From NCBI RefSeq assembly GCF_044797955.1, contig NZ_CP085211.1, positions 868,001 to 932,000 of the forward strand: DNA of 64,000 bases, in the 5' to 3' direction. The notes below the pieces were generated by a model, which saw nothing but the letters and a program-made list of their open reading frames with translations, made no database searches and had not been told where the DNA came from. This DNA comes from Idiomarina seosinensis_A (GTDB lineage: Bacteria > Pseudomonadota > Gammaproteobacteria > Enterobacterales > Alteromonadaceae). Below, one piece after another: positions 24,605-33,466 of the stretch; positions within the stretch are counted from its first letter, which is position 1; each line of letters starts with the position of its first letter. A program made the translations under genes and the position numbers.

Positions 24605-24975
24605 GCCAGCATCAGTACCGGACACAGCAGAGCGAAAAACCACACCAAAGAGCGTAATTTATCGGCGTTAAGCAGATAGAGTATATGGTAAGCCAGACGC
24701 AACACGATAAAAGCGACACTGAGCTGAATTGCCGATGAGGTGACCTGTCCGGTTGCTATGACCGCCAGTACAGCCGCAGCAAATAAAGGAAACGCCTCGT
24801 AGGCATTATAGTGTCCGGCTACAGCACGGGCACCAACCCCGGTTAAACGCATTTGCTGAGCCCTTGGGTGCTTATTGTCGTAACCCCGGTCACGGTTTTG
24901 AAAGTAGACTACCGGGGCTTTCGCTAAAATGGGCAACAACCCGGCGATTAACAGACACCAGATTAGCGTACTCAT
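24583..24975 (-). CDS. MAPEG-family integral membrane protein
   Basis: The 130-residue product has four hydrophobic segments and the MAPEG pattern: Arg-rich loop with NRDRGYDNKHPRAQQ, then GARAVAGHYNAYEAFPLFAAAVL, where the Asn/Glu-Ala-Phe-Pro stretch is typical. MAPEG proteins include glutathione transferases and eicosanoid enzymes in eukaryotes; bacterial ones are mostly uncharacterised. The ATG overlaps the lipA stop (ATGA), so it is the last gene of the dacA-ybeD-lipB-lipA unit. Its 3' end overlaps the metallopeptidase gene tail to tail by 22 bases, with no terminator visible between them. Function is unknown here. Confidence 0.85.
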   Translation of the reverse strand: MSTLIWCLLIAGLLPILAKAPVVYFQNRDRGYDNKHPRAQQMRLTGVGARAVAGHYNAYEAFPLFAAAVLAVIATGQVTSSAIQLSVAFIVLRLAYHILYLLNADKLRSLVWFFALLCPVLMLAQLALAI

Positions 24976-25937
24976 CGGACAGTTTCGCCTGCTGCCTGCA
25001 AATCAGCATGATAGGACGAGCGCACCAGCGGACCGCTGGCAATATGGCTGAAGCCCATTTCGACACCCGCCAGACGCAGCTCTTCAAACTCATCCGGGTG
25101 GACATAGCGATCAACAGGAATATGATGGCGGCTGGGTTGCAGATACTGGCCAATGGTCAGCATATCGCAGTCGTGAGCGCGCAGGTCGTGCATTACTTCC
25201 AGGATTTCTTCTTTAGTTTCACCTAAACCGACCATCAGACCCGATTTGGTACGAACGTCAGGCCGCGCGGCTTTATAGTTTTTCAGTAAGTCCAGCGACC
25301 ACTGATAATTTGCTCCCGGACGCGCCGCTTTATACAAACGCGGGACGGTTTCCAGATTGTGGTTAAATACATCCGGTGCCTCAGCGGACAGAATATCCAG
25401 TGCCACCTGCATCCGGCCACGAAAATCCGGTACCAGGATCTCAACCTGGATGCCGTCACTATGACGACGGATTTCACGAACACAGTCAGCGAAATGTTGG
25501 GCACCGCCGTCACGCAGGTCATCGCGATCTACCGAGGTGATAACGACATATCGGACTTTCATATCGCGGATGGTTTTGCCGAGCTTAACCGGCTCGTCAG
25601 GATCCGGTGCCAGAGGCCGACCATGGCCGACGTCGCAGAACGGACAGCGGCGGGTACAAATATCACCCAGGATCATAAAGCTCGCAGTGCCATGGTTAAA
25701 GCACTCGGGTAGGTTAGGGCAGGAGGCCTCTTCGCAAACAGAATGCAAGCCATGGCTGCGCATCGCTTGTTTTATTTCATCAATACGTTGGGTATTGGAC
25801 GGTAACCGGACTTTTAACCATGACGGCTTACGCAACATCTCATCCCGTTCTGTGGGGACGATTTGTACCGGAATAAGGGCCATTTTGTCGGCATCGCGCA
25901 TTTTGACACCGGGTTCAACTCTAACTGGCTTTGACAT
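24972..25937 (-). CDS. lipA: Lipoyl synthase
   Basis: LipA is a radical-SAM enzyme that inserts two sulfur atoms into octanoyl groups on lipoyl domains of pyruvate and 2-oxoglutarate dehydrogenases. The start at 25937 gives 321 residues, the E. coli length. The auxiliary cluster is held by Cys68, Cys73 and Cys79 (CEEASCPNLPEC) and the radical-SAM cluster by Cys94, Cys98 and Cys101 (CTRRCPFC), all at E. coli positions. A further ATG 22 codons upstream adds sequence foreign to the family. The start overlaps the end of lipB by 17 bases, so coupling is likely. Confidence 0.97.
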   Translation of the reverse strand: MSKPVRVEPGVKMRDADKMALIPVQIVPTERDEMLRKPSWLKVRLPSNTQRIDEIKQAMRSHGLHSVCEEASCPNLPECFNHGTASFMILGDICTRRCPFCDVGHGRPLAPDPDEPVKLGKTIRDMKVRYVVITSVDRDDLRDGGAQHFADCVREIRRHSDGIQVEILVPDFRGRMQVALDILSAEAPDVFNHNLETVPRLYKAARPGANYQWSLDLLKNYKAARPDVRTKSGLMVGLGETKEEILEVMHDLRAHDCDMLTIGQYLQPSRHHIPVDRYVHPDEFEELRLAGVEMGFSHIASGPLVRSSYHADLQAAGETVR

Positions 25938-26586
25938 AATCTTTAGCAAGTCCTGTTTCGTTTTGAATGTGTTGGTAGCCAATACGTTTGATAAAGTGGT
26001 CAACTACCTTTTCTGCTGCCTGGGCAAACGTTTGCGGACCGCCCAACTCAGCGGTTTGCACCATCTTAATACCGGTCAGGCCACAGGGATTAATACGTGC
26101 AAAGGGTTCCATGTCCATATTGACATTAAGCGCCAGCCCATGAAAAGAGCAGCCGCGACGGATCCGAAGACCCAGCGAACAGACCTTGTTGCCCTCGACA
26201 TATACGCCGGGTGCATCGCGTCTGGCACTGGCGACAATATGGTCATCCGCTAACATATCGATAATGGTGTTTTCGATACTGTTGACTAATTGTCTTACGC
26301 CCATTTTCAGTCTTCGGATGTCCAGCAGAAAATAAATAACCAGTTGTCCGGGTCCATGGTAGGTTACCTGCCCGCCGCGGTCGACCTGAACAACCGGAAT
26401 GGCGCCAGGTGCCAATATATGCTCGGCTTTGCCTGCCTGTCCCTGGGTGAAGACTGGATGATGCTCAACAATCCAGAGCTCGTCCCGCGTTTCAGCATCG
26501 CGTTTATCGGTAAAATCCTGCATGGCGTGCCATACAGGCTGATAATCTTGTCGCCCGAGATGGCGAATAATGAGCTGATCCATCAT
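25921..26586 (-). CDS. lipB: Octanoyl-[acyl carrier protein]:protein octanoyltransferase LipB
   Basis: LipB moves octanoate from acyl carrier protein to the lipoyl domains that LipA then sulfurates. The product has 221 residues (213 in E. coli). The catalytic dyad is visible: Lys134 in GNKVCSLGLRIRRG and Cys168 in INPCGLTG. The RGGQVTYHGPGQLV motif starts at residue 70. Two ATG codons in a row open the gene, and no strong ribosome-binding site is visible. lipB and lipA overlap, matching their consecutive reactions. Confidence 0.97.
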   Translation of the reverse strand: MMDQLIIRHLGRQDYQPVWHAMQDFTDKRDAETRDELWIVEHHPVFTQGQAGKAEHILAPGAIPVVQVDRGGQVTYHGPGQLVIYFLLDIRRLKMGVRQLVNSIENTIIDMLADDHIVASARRDAPGVYVEGNKVCSLGLRIRRGCSFHGLALNVNMDMEPFARINPCGLTGIKMVQTAELGGPQTFAQAAEKVVDHFIKRIGYQHIQNETGLAKDYVKAS

Positions 26587-26643
26587 GCCTACAGTATACC
26601 TTAGTCAACAGCGACGCGGCTAGCGCCTGCTTAGCTGCAACCG

Positions 26644-26910
26644 CTATAAAACATAGCGGACATCGTCGATGTCCGACAAGCTGCGATACAGTGTTTCGAT
26701 GTGTTGTTGGCTTTCAACCTTCACCGCCACCGACACCGAATGATAGTTGCCTTTACTGCTGGGCTTTATTGCCGGGCTATAGTCACCCGGTGCATGCTGC
26801 TGCAATACTTCTACTACCTGATCGGGTAGGGACGGAGAGGCAACTCCCATCACTTTAAAGGTAAAATGACAGGGGAACTCAACCAGCTCATCAAAGCGTG
26901 TTTTTTGCAT
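26644..26910 (-). CDS. ybeD: DUF493 family protein YbeD
   Basis: YbeD is a small protein of about 87 residues in E. coli with a ferredoxin-like, ACT-resembling fold and no firm function. The start at 26910 gives 88 residues beginning MQKTRFDELVEFPCHF, with GAGGT eight bases upstream. Segments typical of DUF493 are FPCHFTFKVMG, GNYHSVSVAV and the final DIDDVRYVL. It sits between dacA and lipB, as in E. coli, 13 bases after dacA. A regulatory role linked to lipoate synthesis is only suggested by context. Confidence 0.93.
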   Translation of the reverse strand: MQKTRFDELVEFPCHFTFKVMGVASPSLPDQVVEVLQQHAPGDYSPAIKPSSKGNYHSVSVAVKVESQQHIETLYRSLSDIDDVRYVL

Positions 26911-26923
26911 TGCGCTAACCTCA

Positions 26924-28090
26924 CTATTCTGAGAACTGACGTTTGATGTAGTCCATTGCCTGTTTAAACAAGCCGCCTTCAGCAACAGCCTGCAGCGTTA
27001 CCAGCGGGAATGAGGCAACATCTTCGCCGTCAAGTTGTAGATATACGGTACCCACGTGTTCGCCTTTTGCCAGTGGCGCCTGGAGTTCCTGGTTCAGTTC
27101 AAAGTTTGCCTGCAGCTGGTCACTTTGGCCTTTCGGCAGAGTGATGACCACATCTTCGCGGATCCCCAGTTCAACCTGGTCAATATCGCCGCCCCAGATA
27201 CGGTGCGACGCAAAACTTTCGCCGGCTTCATAAGCTTTAACAGTTTCAAAATAACGGAAGCCGTAGTTAAGTAATTTTTTGCTTTCGACTTTACGTGCCT
27301 GTGCACTGTTGGTGCCTAATACAACCGCAATTAAGCGGGTGCCGTTTTCAACGGCGGAGGTCACTAAACTGTAACCGGCTTCCTGTGTATGACCGGTTTT
27401 AATACCGTCAACATTCATACTGCGGTCCCACAGCAATGAGTTACGGTTGTATTGCTTTATATTGTTGTAGGTAAAGGATTTTTGCGCATAAAGTTCGTAT
27501 TCTTCCGGTGTATCTTCAATCAGAGCACTGGCAAGGGTCGCCATATCCCGGGCCGAAACATGCTGATCGGGGTCCGGTAAGCCGTGGCTGTTGGTAAAAT
27601 GGCTATTGGTCATGCCCAGTTCCTGAGCATAGGTATTCATTAAGGAAGCAAAAGCGTCTTCGCTGCCGGCAATGTGTTCTGCCATGGCGACGCAGGCGTC
27701 GTTGCCGGATGAAATGATAATACCTTTATTTAAGTCGGCCACACTGACTTCTTTACCCACCTCGATAAACATCTTAGATGATTCGGGAAAGTTCTTTGCC
27801 CAGGCGTTTTCGCTGATGGTGACCTGGTCAGAGGGACTGATGCGGCCCTCGATGATCTCTTTGCCGACAATATAGCTGGTCATCATTTTGGTCAGGCTGG
27901 CCGGCGGCAGGGCCTTGTCGGCGTTACCTTCAACCATTACTTTACCGGTCGTATGATCGATCAGGATATAGGCTTCAGCGTTAATTTTCGGCGCGTCAGG
28001 TACAAAAGATTGTGCCTGCGCCGCTACTGCGGTGGCCAAAGCAACGCAGGAAAATAAAAGAGTTGCTAATTTTTGCATGGGCTTTGTCAT
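26924..28090 (-). CDS. dacA: D-alanyl-D-alanine carboxypeptidase (PBP5 type)
   Basis: DacA trims the terminal D-Ala from peptidoglycan pentapeptides in the periplasm. With the ATG at 28090 the product has 388 residues; ATG at 28078 is an alternative, and a longer start at 28141 lacks family support. A signal peptide ends near AQA at residue 27. The active-site motifs are Ser65-x-x-Lys68 (ASLTK), SGN, and KTGHT. The C-terminal beta-rich domain ends in an amphipathic helix (FKQAMDYIKRQF) that anchors such enzymes to the inner membrane. A candidate promoter lies upstream. Confidence 0.96.
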   Translation of the reverse strand: MTKPMQKLATLLFSCVALATAVAAQAQSFVPDAPKINAEAYILIDHTTGKVMVEGNADKALPPASLTKMMTSYIVGKEIIEGRISPSDQVTISENAWAKNFPESSKMFIEVGKEVSVADLNKGIIISSGNDACVAMAEHIAGSEDAFASLMNTYAQELGMTNSHFTNSHGLPDPDQHVSARDMATLASALIEDTPEEYELYAQKSFTYNNIKQYNRNSLLWDRSMNVDGIKTGHTQEAGYSLVTSAVENGTRLIAVVLGTNSAQARKVESKKLLNYGFRYFETVKAYEAGESFASHRIWGGDIDQVELGIREDVVITLPKGQSDQLQANFELNQELQAPLAKGEHVGTVYLQLDGEDVASFPLVTLQAVAEGGLFKQAMDYIKRQFSE

Positions 28091-28131
28091 CGTTTTGTTA
28101 GCTTCCGGACTAAAAGATTTAAAGGTCGCGA

Positions 28132-28160
28132 AGTATATCACCGTTGCGCGAGTGAGTCAG
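28132..28160 (-). promoter_or_regulatory. Candidate promoter of dacA-ybeD-lipB-lipA
   Basis: Reading the minus strand, CTGACT (28160-28155) and TATACT (28137-28132) are 17 bases apart, with a TG just before the -10 box. It lies between the rlpA stop and the dacA start. Confidence 0.6.
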
Positions 28161-28170
28161 TTGCCGGGCC

Positions 28171-28938
28171 TTAATTTTGCAGACTTTTAACACGAAATGC
28201 CTGCGGAAAACCAGCGCCTCTTAACTGCTGTAAATAGCGGTTGGCCTGTGCCTGAGGAAACGGACCTAACAACAGTTTATATAGACCGCTATTTTCTACT
28301 GTAGTTGCATTGTGGCGCCATTTTTCACCCAGCTGTTGGCTAATACTCTGTATTTTATCGCTGTCGGAAGAAGCGACTAACTGAATAAAAAATGCCGGAT
28401 TTTCACTGGCTCCGGCCATTTGAATGGCTTCAACCCGAACCGGCGCAGTACCCTGGTCCAGCATATCTAACTTGTATGCAGCAGCAAAGGATAAATCAAT
28501 AACCCGGCTGTCATGAAAAGGGCCACGATCATTAACCCGCACCACCACCGTCTTCTGGTTTGCCAGGTTGGTGACCTTAACATAGCTGGGCAGAGGCAGG
28601 TGCTTGTGTGCCGCAGTCATGCTGTACATATCGTAATACTCGCCATTGGAGGTTAAATGACCATGGAACTTATTGCCATACCAGGAGGCATAGCCTTCTT
28701 CGACAAAACCTTCGGCATTACTTAACACCTGGTAGGATTGCCCGAGTACCTGGTAATCGCTGTTGCCCTGGCTACTGTAGGGCTCCTGTATCGGGATAGC
28801 GTCCTGCAGCTCGGCTGCGGTTGGCAGACGTCCCGGTGCGCTATCCTGGCTTTGGCTGTAGCGGCCCGGGTTGACATTGCAGGCCTGAAGCAGCAGGGCT
28901 GCGGATACCAAAAGCAGTGTTTGCTTTAGCAGATTCAT
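28171..28938 (-). CDS. rlpA: Septal/rare lipoprotein RlpA
   Basis: RlpA is an outer-membrane lipoprotein; in Pseudomonas it is a lytic transglycosylase acting on denuded glycan strands. The product has 255 residues. The signal peptide ends in the lipobox LQAC with Cys20. A double-psi beta-barrel domain (about 80-170) holds EGYASWYGNKFHG, the acidic active-site region and VRVNDRGPFHDSRVIDLS. A SPOR domain (about 180-255) should bind denuded septal glycan. Its start overlaps the mltB stop by one base (TGATG). Confidence 0.95.
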   Translation of the reverse strand: MNLLKQTLLLVSAALLLQACNVNPGRYSQSQDSAPGRLPTAAELQDAIPIQEPYSSQGNSDYQVLGQSYQVLSNAEGFVEEGYASWYGNKFHGHLTSNGEYYDMYSMTAAHKHLPLPSYVKVTNLANQKTVVVRVNDRGPFHDSRVIDLSFAAAYKLDMLDQGTAPVRVEAIQMAGASENPAFFIQLVASSDSDKIQSISQQLGEKWRHNATTVENSGLYKLLLGPFPQAQANRYLQQLRGAGFPQAFRVKSLQN

Positions 28939-29945
28939 CAGGGAGCTTGCCTGTGCTGCTTTAATTGCTGACTGAACTGATAGGCGACCATCGCGTACAA
29001 TGGACTGTGATTGTAACGGGTAATGGCATAAAAGTTATCAAAGCCGAGCCAGTACTCGTTGCCTTCGAGCGTTTCAAATTCCAGCACTTTAACCGCCTGG
29101 TTGTCACTGTACTGCGAGTCGATCGAAAAGCCTTGTTGACGAAGTTCACCCACCGTAGTGTCCGGTTTCATACCTTTATCGGCGACTTTATGCCAGCCCT
29201 GTTGCTGGTCAGGCTTAGTTGCAATAGGGGCGTCGTCCTGCCAGCGATGTTCGGCAAAATAATTGGCCACACTGCCAATCGCATCAGCAGGGTTGCTGAT
29301 GATGTTGCGTTGCCCGTCATTATCAAAGTCTACCGCATAATGGCGGTAACTGGATGAGATGAACTGGCCCAGTCCCATAGCGCCGGCATAAGAACCTTTC
29401 TGCGCTTTAACCTGCCAGTTTTCTGCCCGCGCGAGACGTAAATACTCACTCAGTTCAGAGCGGAAAAAGCTGGACCGTGGCGGGTAATGAAAAGCCAGCG
29501 TATACAGTGAGTCAAGTACCGGATAATTACCCAGGTAACTGCCGTAAAAGGTTTCGATACCGATAATGGCAACAATAACCGAGGCCGGAATACCATAGGT
29601 CTGTTCAGCTCGCTCTAAGATTGGCTGATGTTGCTGCCAAAACTCAAGCCCTGCCTGTAAGCGTTTGTCGGTTAAAAAAATCGGATAATACTGATACCAG
29701 GGTTTAGCTTCCCAGGGGCGCTGAATCGCTTCCAGTACCTGTTCATTTTTGTCAGCCTGAGCCAGCCAGTCGCGCAGCTGCTGCTCATCAAACTGATAGT
29801 CAGAGATTTGTTCCTGGATAAAGGCTTCCAGTGCGGCATCGCGGTCCGTTTCAGCGGTCCCTGACAGCGGCGTAATCAGCCCTGCAAAAAGCACCGCCAG
29901 GGCAGCAGGGCGGCAGTGTAAGCAGATTTTTTTAGCAAGCAGCAT
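28938..29945 (-). CDS. mltB: Lytic murein transglycosylase B
   Basis: MltB cleaves the glycan backbone of peptidoglycan with formation of 1,6-anhydromuramic ends. The product has 335 residues. The catalytic Glu131 is in IIGIETFYGSYLG; the QFISSSYRHYAVDFDNDG segment is also typical. Unlike E. coli MltB there is no lipobox Cys at the end of the signal sequence (LAVLFAGLITPLSGTAE), so it may be a soluble periplasmic enzyme. It is coupled to rlpA by a one-base overlap and follows rodA by 37 bases. Confidence 0.95.
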   Translation of the reverse strand: MLLAKKICLHCRPAALAVLFAGLITPLSGTAETDRDAALEAFIQEQISDYQFDEQQLRDWLAQADKNEQVLEAIQRPWEAKPWYQYYPIFLTDKRLQAGLEFWQQHQPILERAEQTYGIPASVIVAIIGIETFYGSYLGNYPVLDSLYTLAFHYPPRSSFFRSELSEYLRLARAENWQVKAQKGSYAGAMGLGQFISSSYRHYAVDFDNDGQRNIISNPADAIGSVANYFAEHRWQDDAPIATKPDQQQGWHKVADKGMKPDTTVGELRQQGFSIDSQYSDNQAVKVLEFETLEGNEYWLGFDNFYAITRYNHSPLYAMVAYQFSQQLKQHRQAP

Positions 29946-29982
29946 TTGCGTATCCCGTTATTATTAGAATTCTGGTTTTAAT

Positions 29983-31098
29983 TTACTGATGGATAACGAG
30001 CCGATGGTGAGTCGCAATTGACATCAAAATACCGAAGCCCGCTAGAATCGTCACCATCGAGGTGCCGCCATAACTGATCAGAGGTAAAGGTACACCGACT
30101 ACCGGCAGTAATCCAGAGACCATGCCAATATTCACAAACACGTACACAAAAAAGGTGAGTGTCAAGGCTCCGGCCAACAACTTACTGAAGGTATCCTGGG
30201 CCCGCAAGGCGATGATCAGGCCTCTTAGAATAATAAAGCCATACAGTGCTAACAACACCACTACGCCAATTAAGCCGAACTCTTCGCTGAAAACCGAGAA
30301 GATAAAATCGGTGTGGCGTTCCGGCAAAAATTCAAGCTGTGACTGGGTACCCTGCAGCCAGCCTTTGCCTTCCACCCCGCCGGAACCAATGGCGATTTTT
30401 GACTGAATAATGTGATATCCGGCACCCAGGGGGTCGCGCTCCGGGTTAAGGAAGGTCAGTACCCGCTGGCGCTGGTAATCGTGCATCAGGTAGATCCAGA
30501 GTACTGGCGTAAAAGCTGCCACCAGAGCACTTGCAAAGGCGATTAGACGCCAGCTGAGGCCGGCCAGGAAAATAACAAATATCCCGGCACTGGCTACCAG
30601 TAATGAAGTTCCTAAGTCCGGCTGGCGGGCAATTAATAAGGTGGGTATTAACACTAACAACAGAGCTAACAGTAACCAGCCCAGCCGGGGAGGAATCGGG
30701 CGGCGGTTAATAAACCAGGCCAGCATCATGGGTACCGCCAGCTTCATCAGTTCCGACGGTTGTACTGTAACCGGACCGATATCCAGCCAGCGCTGAGCAC
30801 CTTTACCTACCTCGCCGAATAACAGCACGGCAACCAGCAGTAACAGGCCGAGCAGATAGAGCAACGGAGAAAACTTTTCAAAAAACCGTGGGGGTAACTG
30901 AGCCAGTATAAACATACCGACAAAAGCAGCACCAACCCGGATCATCTGACGAATTACAACCGACTGGCTTTCGCCGGCGGCACTGTAGATAACAAATAAG
31001 CTAATGATGGCCAGAGCCAGCAACCCGAGTAACAGCGGGCCGTCCAGATGCAGTTTTTTTAATACGCGGCTACGCTGTCGTTCTTCAGTGGTCAGCAC
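29983..31098 (-). CDS. mrdB: Peptidoglycan glycosyltransferase RodA
   Basis: RodA is the SEDS-family glycan polymerase of the elongasome and works with PBP2. The product has 371 residues (370 in E. coli) and about ten membrane segments. Family motifs include QPDLGTSLLVASAG near residue 160, HTDFIFSVFSEEFGLIG and the final VPLPLISYGGTSM. The GTG start, after AGGAAG, lies inside the end of mrdA, with 14 bases of overlap, so the two elongasome partners are coupled. Confidence 0.98.
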   Translation of the reverse strand: MLTTEERQRSRVLKKLHLDGPLLLGLLALAIISLFVIYSAAGESQSVVIRQMIRVGAAFVGMFILAQLPPRFFEKFSPLLYLLGLLLLVAVLLFGEVGKGAQRWLDIGPVTVQPSELMKLAVPMMLAWFINRRPIPPRLGWLLLALLLVLIPTLLIARQPDLGTSLLVASAGIFVIFLAGLSWRLIAFASALVAAFTPVLWIYLMHDYQRQRVLTFLNPERDPLGAGYHIIQSKIAIGSGGVEGKGWLQGTQSQLEFLPERHTDFIFSVFSEEFGLIGVVVLLALYGFIILRGLIIALRAQDTFSKLLAGALTLTFFVYVFVNIGMVSGLLPVVGVPLPLISYGGTSMVTILAGFGILMSIATHHRLVIHQ

Positions 31099-32977
31099 GG
31101 GCTACTTCCTCTTGCTCTTTGTCCTGATAGCGCTGGTGCCAGCTATCCAGCATCTGGCGGGCAGCCGGGGCGGCGACACTACCACCACCGCCAACAACGT
31201 TTTCCATGGCAACAACAATCACCACTTTGGGATCATCCGCCGGGGCATAACCGACATACATGGCATTATCTCGATAGCGTTCGGCAATGAGTTCAGCGTC
31301 GTACTCTTCATCCTGGCCTAAGTTGACCACTTGCGCTGTTCCTGTTTTGCCGGCTGAACTGTAGGCTGCGTCAGAAAACGCTGTACGGGCGGTACCTTTG
31401 CTGCCCATATTAACGTCTTCCATTCCTTCCTTAACTTCTTGCCAGTATGTTGAGTTATCAATGACTACGGGCGGCTTGTAGGCAATTTCCGCCGGTTCTA
31501 TCTGATCTGTGGTACCAAACCCGCGTAATAACCGCGGTATCAAAAACTCACCTTCGTTAGCCAGTACGGCGGTTGCCGCCACTAATTGCATTGGTGTTGC
31601 GGTCCAGTAGCTTTGCCCGATACCAACCGAGAGGGTTTCACCGGCATACCAGGGCTCATCAAAGCGTGCCCGCTTCCAGCCCCGCGACGGCATCAGCGCA
31701 GATACTTCTTCCTGAATATCAATGCCGGTTTTTTCGCCAAAACCAAACTGAGTCATAAAAGCGGAGATTTTATCGACGCCCAGCTTCAGGGCCAGGTCAT
31801 AATAAAAAACATCGCAGCTTTCGGCGATGGCAGTATTCAGGTCGACCCAACCATGGCCCCAGGAAAGCCAGTCACGATAACGCCGGTCTACGCCGCGAAT
31901 TTCAAACCAGCCCGGATCCCAGATTTTGCTTTGCTCCGTGATCGTACCCTCAACCAGACCGAGCAAGCCAATTTGCGGTTTAATGGTCGATGCGGGGGGG
32001 TAGCCGCCCTGAGTCGCGCGATTCAGTAACGGGCTGTGACGGGAATTAAGCAGTGACTGATAACGGGCGTAGGAGATGCCATTAACAAACCAGTTGGGAT
32101 CGTAACTGGGCGTGCTGGCCATCGCCAGCAGTCCACCGGTGTCCGCATCCATTAAAATAATTGAGCCACGATTGTCACCGAGGATTTCAGTGGCTTTTTT
32201 CTGTAACTCAATATCCAGCTCAAGTACGATGTCTTGGCCGGGAGTCGGCGCTTCAGTGCTCAGAGTTCTGACGGCGCGGCCACGGTTATTAACTTCCACC
32301 CGCTGGTAACCGACTTCTCCGTGCAGGGCCTGTTCGTAATACTTTTCGATACCCAGCTTACCAATCGTGCGACTGGCAGCATAATTAGCCAGTTCGTTAT
32401 CCTGGCGCAGGCGTTCAACATCGCGGCGATTAATCTTAGCAACATAACCGACCACATGGGTCAGTAATTCAGCGTAAGGGTAATGTCGAATTAAGCGCGC
32501 TTCGATACTGACCCCGGGGAACCGGTGCTGATGGGCAGCAAAAGTGGCTACTTGTTCTGGCTCAAGTTCGTCCAGCAGGGTCACGGTATTAAAGCGGCGT
32601 TGCCCTTTGAGGTTATTCTCAAACTGCTGCAGGTCGTTGTCGGTGATGGTCAGGATTTGTCCAAGTTCAGCAATGGTCGCGTTTAAATCGGCAATCTCAT
32701 CCGGGTGTACATCGAGACTGTACACCGGCAGGTTTTCCGCCAGCAGGGCGCCGTTTCGGTCGTAAATCAGCCCCCGATTCGGAGCCACCGGCAACAGCTT
32801 AATACGGTTGTCATTAGAGCGGGTCTGCAGCTCGGTGTGTTCCTCGACCTGCAGGTTGTACATATTGCCCACTAGCAACATGAAAACCGCGACAATGATA
32901 GCGATCGCGACAAAAACCCGGCGGGCAAATAAACTGGATTCTGCTTCTTGATCTCGAATCGGCGTTCGGGTTCGCAT
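31085..32977 (-). CDS. mrdA: Peptidoglycan transpeptidase PBP2
   Basis: PBP2 is the class B penicillin-binding protein that cross-links peptidoglycan during cell elongation. The product has 630 residues (633 in E. coli). One membrane segment (about 20-40) precedes the pedestal domain. The transpeptidase domain has the nucleophile Ser330 with Lys333 (PPASTIK), ESCD as the second motif and KTGTAQV as the third. Ser330 is at the E. coli position. It overlaps rodA downstream and follows rlmH by 18 bases. Confidence 0.98.
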   Translation of the reverse strand: MRTRTPIRDQEAESSLFARRVFVAIAIIVAVFMLLVGNMYNLQVEEHTELQTRSNDNRIKLLPVAPNRGLIYDRNGALLAENLPVYSLDVHPDEIADLNATIAELGQILTITDNDLQQFENNLKGQRRFNTVTLLDELEPEQVATFAAHQHRFPGVSIEARLIRHYPYAELLTHVVGYVAKINRRDVERLRQDNELANYAASRTIGKLGIEKYYEQALHGEVGYQRVEVNNRGRAVRTLSTEAPTPGQDIVLELDIELQKKATEILGDNRGSIILMDADTGGLLAMASTPSYDPNWFVNGISYARYQSLLNSRHSPLLNRATQGGYPPASTIKPQIGLLGLVEGTITEQSKIWDPGWFEIRGVDRRYRDWLSWGHGWVDLNTAIAESCDVFYYDLALKLGVDKISAFMTQFGFGEKTGIDIQEEVSALMPSRGWKRARFDEPWYAGETLSVGIGQSYWTATPMQLVAATAVLANEGEFLIPRLLRGFGTTDQIEPAEIAYKPPVVIDNSTYWQEVKEGMEDVNMGSKGTARTAFSDAAYSSAGKTGTAQVVNLGQDEEYDAELIAERYRDNAMYVGYAPADDPKVVIVVAMENVVGGGGSVAAPAARQMLDSWHQRYQDKEQEEVARADH

Positions 32978-32995
32978 GACGCTTAAATTTCTCGG

Positions 32996-33466
32996 TTATT
33001 CCCGGTGATAAGGGTGATTATTGTTCAGACTCCAGGCCCGATAAAGACTCTCTGCCACTATAACCCTAACCAGCGGATGCGGCAGGGTTAATGGCGACAG
33101 CGACCAGCGCTGCTCGGCTGCTTCAAGGCAGGCCGGGGACAGGCCCTCGGGTCCACCGATTAGCAGCGATACATCGCGACCGTCCATTTGCCATGCTTGC
33201 AGCTGCTGCGCTAATTTGGGCGTGGTCCAGGGCCTGCCATCGACTTCCAGGGTCACGATCCGGTTGCCTCTGGGTATCGCCTTAAGTAACGCTTCACCCT
33301 CGAGCTCAGTCAGGCGCTGTAAGTTAGCTTTTTTAGCCCGTTTTAGTGGACTGACTTCCTGCAAAACCAATTTACATTCGGACGGAAAGCGTTTTTCATA
33401 CTCCTGATAACCGGCGCTGACCCAGGCCGGCATTTTATTGCCTACCGCCAGCAACTGGATCTGCAC
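32996..33466 (-). CDS. rlmH: 23S rRNA (pseudouridine-1915-N3)-methyltransferase RlmH
   Basis: RlmH methylates pseudouridine 1915 of 23S rRNA in the assembled 70S ribosome. The product has 156 residues (155 in E. coli). It belongs to the knotted SPOUT family; the SAM-binding segment LLIGGPEGLS and the C-terminal SLYRAWSLNNNHPYHRE are visible. The start is GTG, right after the TAG of rsfS, with GGAG seven bases upstream. The rsfS-rlmH pair is conserved in most bacteria. Confidence 0.97.
   Translation of the reverse strand: MQIQLLAVGNKMPAWVSAGYQEYEKRFPSECKLVLQEVSPLKRAKKANLQRLTELEGEALLKAIPRGNRIVTLEVDGRPWTTPKLAQQLQAWQMDGRDVSLLIGGPEGLSPACLEAAEQRWSLSPLTLPHPLVRVIVAESLYRAWSLNNNHPYHRE

Noticed and set aside
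25938..26003. Longer lipA start at 26003
   Set aside because: The MSKP start gives exactly the E. coli length and cysteine positions; the extension lies inside lipB.
25537..26253. Plus-strand open frame of 238 codons over lipA and lipB
   Set aside because: Both lipA and lipB have complete active sites on the other strand; this frame has no motif or ribosome-binding site.
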